Assembly: GCA_963796485.1 (NCBI GenBank)
Contig: CAWCLV010000001.1
Coordinates: forward strand, 124,001 to 188,000
Reading direction: 5' to 3'
From: CAWCDJ01 sp963796485
GTDB taxonomy: Bacteria > Acidobacteriota > Terriglobia > Bryobacterales > Bryobacteraceae
DNA length: 64,000 nt
The position numbers were made by a program, and so were the translations under genes. The notes beneath the pieces were generated by a model that saw nothing but the letters and a program-made list of their open reading frames with translations, had not been told where the DNA came from and made no database searches. Every line of letters begins with the position of its first letter. Position 1 is the stretch's first letter. Below, one piece after another: positions 8,873-16,206 of the stretch.

Positions 8873-8944
8873 TCCGCACGCCATTTTGGGCCCGGTTCGC
8901 CGGATCTTCGGAGCCGGGCCGCGAAGGTTTCGTGAGCGTCAGGC

Positions 8945-9370
8945 CTACAGGTTTGCGGGCGCCGTCGTGCGCCCGCTTGTTGTGGCCGAGCGGCCGGCGC
9001 GGCGCCGCGCAAGCACCAGCCCGATGCTACAGCTCACCGGCCAGGTGAGCAGCCACGATAGCCAGTACCAGTGTGGCCAGCCTTTGTTCCAGTTGGGAAT
9101 GGTTGCGGCGATGCCCATCACTTCCCCGACGATGAAAAACCAGAGCACGTGCCGTGCCGGATTGCGTGGAGCGAAGCGGGCGCAGAGCCAGGCACAAAAG
9201 ATGGACACCATGACGAATAGCGCTGTGCTTGCGGCCAGCGCCGTGTCGGATGGGATGTGTCCTCTGGCGAAATCGCCCGGAAAGATGCGGCCAAGCAATG
9301 GGTCTGTTGCCAGAACCAGAGCGATCGACAGCAAGTAACTGCCGGTTACGACTGCAGCGGACCTGAGCAT
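8945..9370 (-). CDS. Four-helix integral membrane protein, unknown function
   Basis: The 141-residue protein has four hydrophobic segments (about residues 5-27, 44-66, 74-93 and 100-121) and a short Arg-rich C-terminal tail, which suggests the tail is cytoplasmic. I do not recognise the family. It is convergent with the small gene ending at 8872 and appears to be a single-gene unit. Confidence 0.55.
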   Translation of the reverse strand: MLRSAAVVTGSYLLSIALVLATDPLLGRIFPGDFARGHIPSDTALAASTALFVMVSIFCAWLCARFAPRNPARHVLWFFIVGEVMGIAATIPNWNKGWPHWYWLSWLLTWPVSCSIGLVLARRRAGRSATTSGRTTAPANL

Positions 9371-9431
9371 GCGGATGCACCTCGCAAATAGCCGATATCA
9401 TAACCCAATCGATGACGGTACGGCATGGCCG

Positions 9432-10160
9432 CTAATGTTGCACCGCGGTGTACAGCGTCTGCGTTCCGGAGATCCCAGCCACTGTGAATGTGACGGGGAC
9501 CAGTGCGCTGTCCGGAATTTCCGGCACGACTACATCGAATTGGTAGAGCCCGATGTAAGAGGCCGCCAGACCGAATCCGACGCCATACATGACGATCGTT
9601 TCTGCCGGCTTAACCGGCCGCGCGGCAACTCCGGGTATCGCGCCGCTTGGGAGAATGTACGTCGCGTAATCCGGCAGAAGCGCTGCCAGGTATTGCTTTC
9701 CGCCGACATTGAAAGACGAAGGAGCCAGCAGACCCGGTTCGACTCCATTGACCGCCACGCCGTACGGGTTCGTGATCACGCCATCGTTCGAAACGGTGAT
9801 CTGAACCGTTCCGCCGGTTGGGATGTCGGACGGAACCTGCGCATTGATCTGGCCGGGCGAGATGTAGCTGATAAACGCATTCTCGCCATTGATCTTCACC
9901 TGCACGCCGTCCAGCGAGGTGGGAGCGCTCGGGCCCTTGAAATCGCTGGAGGCCCATTGACGCGTGTCCGGCGCCAGACCCGAGCCATAGATTTCGATCC
10001 AGGCCCCCGGGGCAATCGCTTGGAAGCCGCCATACGCACCGGCGCTGATTACTTGACTGATCGTCGCAGTTCCCGACGACCCTCCGGCTGTGCAGTTGCC
10101 GAACGAATCCATCAAATAAAACACGGTGGGATTCCCGAACGCGATGTAATCGTGCGTCAT
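9432..10160 (-). pseudogene. 5'-truncated, internally deleted Solibacter-type TIGR03437 domain gene
   Basis: The reading frame encodes the C-terminal TIGR03437 domain typical of very large Solibacter extracellular proteins: GAYGGFQAIAPGAWIEIYGS, YISPGQINAQVPSD, ETIVMYGVGFG and GLYQFDVVVPEIPD ending GTQTLYTAVQ. There is no signal peptide or upstream domain before about residue 40. Between YGVGFG and IGLYQF roughly 30 residues normally present in the domain are missing. The gene thus looks truncated at its 5' end and deleted inside. Its broken end meets the broken 5' end of a TPR gene on the other strand at about 10165-10175. Confidence 0.65.
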
Positions 10161-10173
10161 GCCGAGCGAAGGG

Positions 10174-10754
10174 GCGGTCCATGATGAGGCCGGCGCGTTG
10201 CTGCGCCGCGCTCTCGCCATCCAGGAGCGCGTGCACGGCCCGGTGCATCCCGCCGTTGCGTCGGCTTTGAACGAACTGGGGAACATCGCGTCGGTGAGCG
10301 GCCGGTATCGCGACGCCGAAGCGGCGTTCCAGCGAATGGTCGAGATCTATCGAGCGGTATACCACGACCATCATTACCTGATCGGAATCGCGCAGTCCAC
10401 CTGGCCACGGTGTATATGAGGGAGGAGCAATATGCGCGCGCCGAGGCGCTGTACCGCGAAGCGATTCGCCGGCTTAGAGAGACCCTTCCCGCTAACCACA
10501 CCAGTATCGGGATTGCGCGCATCAACTTGGGCCGGGCCCTTTTGCTCCAGAAGCGGTACACCGAGTCGGAACAGGAGTCGCTTGCCGGCTACAGGATCCT
10601 GGAACCGCAGATGAGCCATTCGGCCAGTTGGATCGTGAATGCGCGAAAGGGCCCGCGGGCGGTTTACACGGCGTTGGGGCAACGCGACCGGGCTCGCGAA
10701 TTTGCGGAGCCGGCCGCGGAACCGCCGGCCACCGCGCGGGCGCAGCACCGTTGA
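10174..10754 (+). pseudogene. TPR-repeat gene remnant with frameshift near 10399
   Basis: Two overlapping frames together encode kinesin-light-chain-like TPR repeats. The first (10174-about 10398) reads LLRRALAIQERVHGPVHP and NELGNIASVSGRYRDAEAAF. The second (about 10400-10754) reads LATVYMREEQYARAEALYRE and GRALLLQKRYTESEQESLAG. Joining them needs one inserted base at about 10399, which restores IAQSNLATVYM, so a 1-nt deletion broke the gene. In acidobacteria such TPR blocks often follow a Ser/Thr kinase domain; here everything upstream is missing at the junction with the TIGR03437 remnant. This is probably non-functional. Confidence 0.7.
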
Positions 10755-10917
10755 GGGTTTGTTCGCATCTTTTGTGCGATCGCGCGTGTCAATTCCGGCT
10801 GGGCGGAGCTGATGAAGAAGTGGCCGCCGCCTCTCTAAACCCTTGCTTCGATTCTCTGCCGGCCAGCGCCGGGCTATTGGCCGCGGCTGATGCAGTATTA
10901 GGTCGTGCCGCAGCCAT

Positions 10918-10931
10918 GTGACCGCAGTCAC
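10918..10931 (+). promoter_or_regulatory. GTGAC-N4-GTCAC palindrome, site A (ric promoter)
   Basis: A perfect dyad, GTGAC-CGCA-GTCAC, is centred at 10924.5, 62 bp before the ric ATG. CAGAAT lies at 10954-10959, exactly where a -10 hexamer would be if the dyad were at -41.5 (class II Crp/Fnr activation). Confidence 0.75.
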
Positions 10932-10986
10932 TGCTCGCGCATGGCGTTAGCGCCAGAATCGGACCAGGAGGAAAAAGAGAACACGT

Positions 10987-11697
10987 ATGACATCCACCGT
11001 CACCCTGGCCGACGTGGCCGCAACCTCGCCTGGCGCGATTCGAATCCTCGAACAGCACGGTCTTGACTACTGCTGCGGCGGGAAGCAACCGCTCGAACAG
11101 GCTTGCCTCTCCAAGGGACTCGCGCCCGAGCAAATTCTGCGAGAAATCGACGATGCCTCCGCCATGAGTACGGCAGACCGCGATTGGTTGACCGCACCGC
11201 TCGACGAACTGGTGAGCCATATTGTCGAAACTCATCATGCGTACTTGAAACTCGATTTGCCGGTGCTCGAGGCGCGCATCGAAAAGGTCATTACCGTTCA
11301 CGGCTCGCGCGATCCCCAGAAGCTGCCGCGCCTCGCGGCGGTCTTCTCCGGCCTGCGCCAGGAACTGGAGATGCACCTTCACAAGGAAGAAGCGATTCTG
11401 TTTCCGTTCATCGTGCAGTACGGACGGGCCGAGTCGCGGAATCAGCCGACGCCGCCCGTACCGTTCGGCTCCATTGCCAACCCCATCCGAGCGATGGAGC
11501 ACGAGCACGCGGATGCCGGCGGCGCTCTCCAGGAAATCCGCGACCTCACAGGCGGCTACAATCCCCCCGCGTACGCCTGCTCTACCGTCCGGGCGCTATA
11601 CGACGGACTGAAAGCTCTCGAGAAAGACCTCCACGTCCACATACACCTCGAAAACAACATCCTCTTCCCGCGCGCGATTGCACTGGAGAAGCGTTAG
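10987..11697 (+). CDS. ric: Iron-sulfur cluster repair di-iron protein Ric/ScdA (YtfE family)
   Basis: The 236-residue protein has the Ric layout: an N-terminal DUF542 domain (residues 3-60) with the hallmark LDYCCGGKQPL, and a C-terminal hemerythrin-like four-helix domain. Its iron ligands are visible in SHIVETHHAY, MHLHKEEAILFP, MEHEHADAG and HIHLENNILFP. The family repairs Fe-S clusters damaged by NO or oxidants in the cytoplasm and binds NO at the di-iron site. AGGAGG lies about 18 nt before the ATG. nnrS follows after 32 bp, so the two are probably one transcript behind site A. Confidence 0.92.
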   Translation: MTSTVTLADVAATSPGAIRILEQHGLDYCCGGKQPLEQACLSKGLAPEQILREIDDASAMSTADRDWLTAPLDELVSHIVETHHAYLKLDLPVLEARIEKVITVHGSRDPQKLPRLAAVFSGLRQELEMHLHKEEAILFPFIVQYGRAESRNQPTPPVPFGSIANPIRAMEHEHADAGGALQEIRDLTGGYNPPAYACSTVRALYDGLKALEKDLHVHIHLENNILFPRAIALEKR

Positions 11698-11729
11698 CCG
11701 GAAAGGTCACCCTGGTAGGGAGCGATGAA

Positions 11730-13049
11730 ATGCGTATCGCCGGTCCCGTGCAAACTGAAATCGCGCTACAGAAACTCGTGGCGGCTTACGTCGTAACAGG
11801 TCTGCTGTTTCTGGTGCTGCCGGGAACTTTTCTCGGCGTATGGAACCTCCTCTCCATCAGCAGCCGGCATTCTCTGGGAACGCTTGCGCCCGCGTGGGTT
11901 CAGGCTCACGGTCACGCGCAAATCTTCGGTTGGCTGGGAACATTCATTATCGGGATTGGCTATTACTCGCTCTCGAAAATGGGGGGCCTCATGCCGTTCA
12001 GGGCCAGTCGCGGCTGGACAAGTTGGTTTTTGTGGACCGCCGGCGTCACTCTCCGGTGGATCGCGAATGTCACGGAGTTCGATTGGCGGCTGCTTTTGCC
12101 GCTATCCGCATCCTTACAACTGGCCGCCTTTGCGATCTTCTTCTTCACTGTGAGCCGCCATAGGCCATCGAACCCATCGACCACGCGCAGGCCGATGGAA
12201 ACATGGATAAAACTTGTCATCGCGTCCACCGTGGCATGCCTGCTAGCCCTGGTTGTGAATCAGGTGGAAACTGTAGTATTAGCGGTGACGGCGGCGCACC
12301 CGGAGATCCCGCACTGGCTCGACCAGCGCTATCTGTTTCTGGCCGCCTGGGGCTTCCCGGTACTGGCCGTATGGGGTTTCAATGCACGATGGCTGCCTGT
12401 TTTTCTGGGCCTTCGCGAACCGAAAAGCAGTGGACTATTGGCGGCGATGGCGGCGCTGCTGGCCGGTATCGCCATCGCGGCTGCAGGGCATTTCGGAACG
12501 GCGACCCTGCTTCTGCTCGGCGCTTGCGCCCTGGCCGTTGACGCCTTGAATGTTTTCCGGCGACCCCGGAAACCCGCCAAGACTCTCGGGGTCTCCTCTC
12601 TATTCCCACTTTTCATGCGCACCGCCTATATCTGGCTTTTGGGTGCGGCGGCCCTGGGAATATACGCTGCGTACGGCGATCTCCACGGCGGCGTCTGGGG
12701 CGCTTCCCGCCATGCACTCACTGTGGGGTTCCTGGCCACGATGGTTTTCGGCATCGGTCAGAGAGTTCTGCCGGCCTTCTGCGGAATGCGACTGCTGTTC
12801 AGCAAGCGTCTGATGGGGATTTCCCTGGGCGTATTGAATATCGGGTGTGCCCTGCGGGTTCTCTCGGAAATCCCGGCATACGAGGCGAATCTGCACGTCG
12901 CCTGGCTGGCGCTGCCGGTCTCCGCTCTTACGGAATTGACGGCAGTCACGCTGTTCGGCCTCAACCTGGCGATCACTCTACTGTTGCCGCCTCCCACGCC
13001 GGCGGTGCGCAAGCCGGTTTCTCTGCCGGTACTCTCCCAAGGCCTATGA
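11730..13049 (+). CDS. nnrS: NnrS family membrane protein (nitric oxide tolerance)
   Basis: This 439-residue protein has about twelve hydrophobic segments. The conserved histidine-rich start of the family is present (WVQAHGHAQIFGWLGTFIIGIGYY, where the His cluster is at about residues 54-58), and GFLATMVFGIGQRVLPAF occurs near residue 345. NnrS proteins are haem-containing membrane proteins that protect cells against NO; their exact chemistry is not settled. The ATG at 11730 is chosen because AGGGAG lies 8 nt upstream and the first transmembrane region follows. It lies 32 bp downstream of ric. Confidence 0.82.
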   Translation: MRIAGPVQTEIALQKLVAAYVVTGLLFLVLPGTFLGVWNLLSISSRHSLGTLAPAWVQAHGHAQIFGWLGTFIIGIGYYSLSKMGGLMPFRASRGWTSWFLWTAGVTLRWIANVTEFDWRLLLPLSASLQLAAFAIFFFTVSRHRPSNPSTTRRPMETWIKLVIASTVACLLALVVNQVETVVLAVTAAHPEIPHWLDQRYLFLAAWGFPVLAVWGFNARWLPVFLGLREPKSSGLLAAMAALLAGIAIAAAGHFGTATLLLLGACALAVDALNVFRRPRKPAKTLGVSSLFPLFMRTAYIWLLGAAALGIYAAYGDLHGGVWGASRHALTVGFLATMVFGIGQRVLPAFCGMRLLFSKRLMGISLGVLNIGCALRVLSEIPAYEANLHVAWLALPVSALTELTAVTLFGLNLAITLLLPPPTPAVRKPVSLPVLSQGL

Positions 13050-13060
13050 TCATCGGGGCG

Positions 13061-13074
13061 TGACCGAGGTCACA
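13061..13074 (+). promoter_or_regulatory. GTGAC-N4-GTCAC palindrome, site B
   Basis: GTGAC-CGAG-GTCAC is centred at 13067.5, starting 11 bp after the nnrS stop and 44 bp before the DUF438 gene. TATTCT at 13096-13101 fits a -10 one base from the position expected for a dyad at -41.5. Confidence 0.75.
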
Positions 13075-13117
13075 GTGTTTCATACCGCACCATCCTATTC
13101 TGAGATCAGGACGAGAG

Positions 13118-14350
13118 ATGAGCGAACTAATCGACAATCGGACCGAGCGGGTGCGCACGTTGAAAGCGATCATCAAGGATCTGCACGCTGGAGCGCCGCA
13201 GGATGAGGTTCGGCAAAGCCTGAAAGAGCTGGTTTGCCGGACCGATTACTCGGAGATCATGAGCATGGAGCAGGAACTGATTGCCGAGGGCATGCCTGTT
13301 TCGGAGATCCAGGGCATGTGCGACCTCCACTCCCAGGTCACGCGGGAAGTCCTGGTGCAGTTGGCGCCCGCGCCCCTCGCACCGGGGCATCCGGTCGATA
13401 CGTTCCGCCGGGAAAATGAGGCGTTGCGCGAATCCCTTGCGCGCATGCAGCAAGCCATGAACCAGGTCCTGGAATTGGGGGATGAAGACGACCCGGAGCC
13501 GGCGGTACTTGCCTGGCGTCAGGGCGTCAACGAACTCCAGGATATCGACAAGCACTATCAACGAAAAGAGCATCTGCTGTTCACCTGCCTGGAGCGCCAC
13601 GGCATTTCAGGGCCCTCGAAGGTGATGTGGGGGAAGGACGACGAAAACCGGGGGTTGCTGAAGGATTTGAGCGCCGCGCTGCGGGAGCCGGACGTAACCG
13701 CGGCTGAGACCAAGCTGCTTGCGTCCACTACCGGCGTCGTCGCAGTCAATGCGCTGAAGGAGATGATCTACAAGGAAGAGCAGATCCTCTTTCCGATCTG
13801 CCTGGAGAGGTTCACCGCGGACGAGTGGGCGGAGATCTGGGCATCATCGCCGCGCTACGGCTGGTGCCTGGTGGCGCCCCGCGAGGGGTATCGCCCACAG
13901 GCCGCGCCGGACCATTCTCCGGCGGCGGCGAATAGCGGTGTCGCGTTGCCTACTGGAAATCTGGCACTCGAGCAACTCACCGCCATCTTCTCCACGCTCC
14001 CGGTGGATCTCACGTTCGTGGATGCGGACGACCGCGTGGCTTTCTTTTCGGAAGGCCCGAACCGCGTCTTCGCGCGCAGCAGGGCCATCATCGGCCGGAA
14101 AGTGCAGAACTGCCATCCGCCGCGCAGCGTCGATGTAGTGGACCGGATCCTGAATGACTTCCGCGAAGGACGGGAAAGCGTAGCCGAATTCTGGATTCAG
14201 TTCACCGGCCGGTTCGTACACATCCGCTACTTCGCCGTCCGCGACGCCTCCGGCCAATATCTCGGCACTCTGGAGGTCACGCAGGACGTAGGTCAGATCC
14301 GCGCGCTCGAAGGCGAACGGCGATTGCTGGAGTATGGCGCGCCGGCGTAG
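13118..14350 (+). CDS. DUF438-hemerythrin-PAS protein
   Basis: The 410-residue cytoplasmic protein has three parts. An N-terminal DUF438 domain (about residues 10-80) contains LKELVCRTDYSEIMSMEQELIAEG. A hemerythrin-like domain (about residues 95-235) has ligand-like HYQRKEHLLFTCLERHG and KEEQILFPICLERF. A C-terminal PAS domain (about residues 285-400) has DLTFVDADDRVAFFSEG and the IGRKVQNCHPPRS block typical of this family. Its role is not established; the hemerythrin and PAS parts suggest sensing or binding of NO or O2. It is probably transcribed from site B with the next gene, 10 bp downstream. Confidence 0.85.
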   Translation: MSELIDNRTERVRTLKAIIKDLHAGAPQDEVRQSLKELVCRTDYSEIMSMEQELIAEGMPVSEIQGMCDLHSQVTREVLVQLAPAPLAPGHPVDTFRRENEALRESLARMQQAMNQVLELGDEDDPEPAVLAWRQGVNELQDIDKHYQRKEHLLFTCLERHGISGPSKVMWGKDDENRGLLKDLSAALREPDVTAAETKLLASTTGVVAVNALKEMIYKEEQILFPICLERFTADEWAEIWASSPRYGWCLVAPREGYRPQAAPDHSPAAANSGVALPTGNLALEQLTAIFSTLPVDLTFVDADDRVAFFSEGPNRVFARSRAIIGRKVQNCHPPRSVDVVDRILNDFREGRESVAEFWIQFTGRFVHIRYFAVRDASGQYLGTLEVTQDVGQIRALEGERRLLEYGAPA

Positions 14351-14360
14351 GAGCAGCCCA

Positions 14361-14879
14361 ATGAAACTGCAGATCGAGCCGGGCACGACGGTTGGAGCGT
14401 TGCTGGAGGCCTATCCGGAGGCGGAGAGCGTGCTCATCGATCTGGCGCCCGCATTCGCCAGGCTGCGCAATCCAGTGGTCCGGCGTACCGTCGCCAAAGT
14501 TGCGACCCTGGAACACGCGGCCAAAATCGGCGGGGTCAGTCTTCACACGATGATCGGAAAGCTCCGGGCGTTCACCGGGCAATCCGGCGCGGAGGCGAAC
14601 TTCGGGGCCGCCGGCGATGACTCGCGTGGAGTCCCCGGTTGGGTGGTGCAAGGCCGCGTCCTCGAAGAGGTGGATGCGGGGGCGATGCTGGAGCGCGGCG
14701 TCCACCCCATCGGAAAGATCCGGCAGGCGGTCAGCGCAGCCGGTCCGGGAGAGGTGGTGGTGCTTCGCGCGCCATTTCGCCCGGAGCCCCTGCTCGATAC
14801 CATGCGCCAGGCGGGAGCGCAGGTCTACTGTTCCTCGGAAGGCGAGACTTACGTGGTCTACTTCGCGCGCACTCTGTAG
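14361..14879 (+). CDS. DUF1858 + DUF2249 domain protein
   Basis: The 172-residue protein joins a DUF1858 domain (residues 1-62; TTVGALLEAYPEAESVLIDLAPAF) to a DUF2249 domain (about residues 100-170; GEVVVLRAPFRPEPLLDTMRQAG). Both domains recur near Ric and hemerythrin genes and in denitrification loci; their function is unknown. The start at 14361 is preferred to 14334 because GGAGC lies 10 nt upstream and the longer form overlaps the previous stop with an Arg-rich tail. It is convergent with the nitrate reductase operon, whose last gene ends 7 bp away. Confidence 0.75.
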   Translation: MKLQIEPGTTVGALLEAYPEAESVLIDLAPAFARLRNPVVRRTVAKVATLEHAAKIGGVSLHTMIGKLRAFTGQSGAEANFGAAGDDSRGVPGWVVQGRVLEEVDAGAMLERGVHPIGKIRQAVSAAGPGEVVVLRAPFRPEPLLDTMRQAGAQVYCSSEGETYVVYFARTL

Positions 14880-14886
14880 TTCGGCG

Positions 14887-15123
14887 TTACCCCTTTCGGA
14901 CCTCGGAATCGATCCGGTCGACAAACCGGTACAGGCCAAAACAAACGGCAAACAGCACCACAGAGATGATCGCGCCCGGGACGGCGGCGTCCCGGTGACC
15001 GGCCAGATACGTTTCCAGGGTCGCCGAAAGCAGCCAGATCTGCACGATGAGCAGCACGATGATCAGCACCATCGCGCCGTCGATTGCCGTCAGGCCGCGG
15101 CTTTGGGGCGGCCTGCCGTTCAT
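14887..15123 (-). CDS. Small two-helix membrane protein, last gene of the nitrate reductase operon
   Basis: This 78-residue protein has two transmembrane segments (about residues 16-37 and 49-67) separated by a polar loop. Its ATG overlaps the Rieske gene stop (ATGA), so it is translationally coupled to the operon. It resembles small membrane proteins (DUF6755-like, from memory) seen beside similar molybdoenzyme clusters. It may anchor or assemble the Rieske/molybdoenzyme complex; this is inference from context only. Confidence 0.65.
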   Translation of the reverse strand: MNGRPPQSRGLTAIDGAMVLIIVLLIVQIWLLSATLETYLAGHRDAAVPGAIISVVLFAVCFGLYRFVDRIDSEVRKG

Positions 15124-15632
15124 GCCGATTCCCCTTCCATCCGGATGGCGAGCAACTGACTGCCCTGCTTGTGGAGCGCCACACGAGGCAGAGGCCGCCG
15201 CGGCGGTCCCTGCAAGACCGAGCCATCGGTAATTGAGAAGAACCCCTGGTGGCAGGGACACTCCAGACGATTCCGCTCTTCCTGGTAGTACACCGCGCAG
15301 GAGAGGTGAGTGCATTTCTGGCTGTAGGCAACGTAGTTGTCGGCCGCCGTGCGCACCAGAATGCAGGGATCGTCCGGGTTCGGGTAATTGAAGATCTTGA
15401 CGCCGCCCACCGGGACTTCGTCCAGCGTGGCGACGGCGACGCGCGGGAAGGAAGGCTGACGATGCAGGGCCGATTTCGCCAGAATCCACAAATTCCCCAC
15501 CATCATGCCGAAACTGGTCAAAGTGAGGAATTTGGTGAACTGCCGCCGGTTGACGTACCGTTCGTCGGCCGTGAAGACGGAAAACTCGTCGCGCCATAAC
15601 GGCGCGTCAGAAGGCTTGCGGAACCAGCTCAT
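15120..15632 (-). CDS. Rieske [2Fe-2S] protein with N-terminal membrane anchor
   Basis: The 170-residue protein has a Tat-like/anchor segment (NRRQFTKFLTLTSFGMMVGN, about residues 28-47) and a Rieske domain with both ligand boxes: CTHLSC (about residues 108-113) and CPCHQGFF (about residues 127-134). It would carry one high-potential [2Fe-2S] cluster. It starts at the ATG at 15632, inside the last codons of the ferredoxin gene (26-nt overlap), with GGGAGG upstream. In this operon it probably relays electrons between the quinol-oxidising cytochrome b part and the molybdoenzyme; direction and side of the membrane are inferred. Confidence 0.88.
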   Translation of the reverse strand: MSWFRKPSDAPLWRDEFSVFTADERYVNRRQFTKFLTLTSFGMMVGNLWILAKSALHRQPSFPRVAVATLDEVPVGGVKIFNYPNPDDPCILVRTAADNYVAYSQKCTHLSCAVYYQEERNRLECPCHQGFFSITDGSVLQGPPRRPLPRVALHKQGSQLLAIRMEGESA

Positions 15633-16206
15633 CGTCTTCCTCCCAAACGTAGTCGGCAACGTCGATGGTGATCTCGGCGGTATCCGCCGGAGCCATCATG
15701 TAGACCTTGGTGGTGATCTTCTGGTTCCCGAACCAGAATGTATTCACCGGCTTTTCGCGCCGGGTCGCCGCGATGGTTTCGGGTGTTACGTACGTCAGCG
15801 CCTGGCTGGGGCATACCGTGGCGCACATCGGCCGTTTGCCGGCGGACGTGCGGTCGTAGCACATATCGCACTTCATCATCTGCTCGTATTCCGGAACAAG
15901 CTTCGGAATTCCGAACGGACAAGCCAGCACGCAATTGGAGCAGGCGATACAGCGGGGCTTCAGCGAGGAGCCGACAATACCGTCTTCGTATTTCTTGATG
16001 GCGTCGGCCGGGCAGACCTGCGCGCAGGTAGGATTGTCACAGTGCCAGCAGACATAGGCTGCCGTCGCGATGGTCTGCTCGCGATCTACAAAATCGAAAT
16101 TGATCATAGACACGCCGCGATGCGTGTCGCACTCCTCGCACGCCTTCAGGCAGGCCTGGCACCCGATGCAGCGCGAAGGGTCGACATAGAACTCCATGCC
16201 GAACAC
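15607..16206 (-). CDS. Four-cluster ferredoxin subunit (NarH/FdhB-like)
   Basis: The 199-residue protein has four Cys clusters of the DMSO-reductase-family electron-transfer subunit type: CIGCQACLKAC (about 13-23), CWHCDNPTCAQVC (about 52-64), CIACSNCVLAC (about 84-94) and CDMCYDR...CATVC (about 112-130). These fit four [4Fe-4S] clusters. The GTG at 16206 (sharing one base with the upstream stop, with AGGAGG 9 nt before) is preferred; the ATG at 16197 is an alternative. It should wire the molybdoenzyme to the Rieske/cytochrome b proteins. No signal peptide, so cytoplasmic. Confidence 0.88.
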   Translation of the reverse strand: MFGMEFYVDPSRCIGCQACLKACEECDTHRGVSMINFDFVDREQTIATAAYVCWHCDNPTCAQVCPADAIKKYEDGIVGSSLKPRCIACSNCVLACPFGIPKLVPEYEQMMKCDMCYDRTSAGKRPMCATVCPSQALTYVTPETIAATRREKPVNTFWFGNQKITTKVYMMAPADTAEITIDVADYVWEEDDELVPQAF

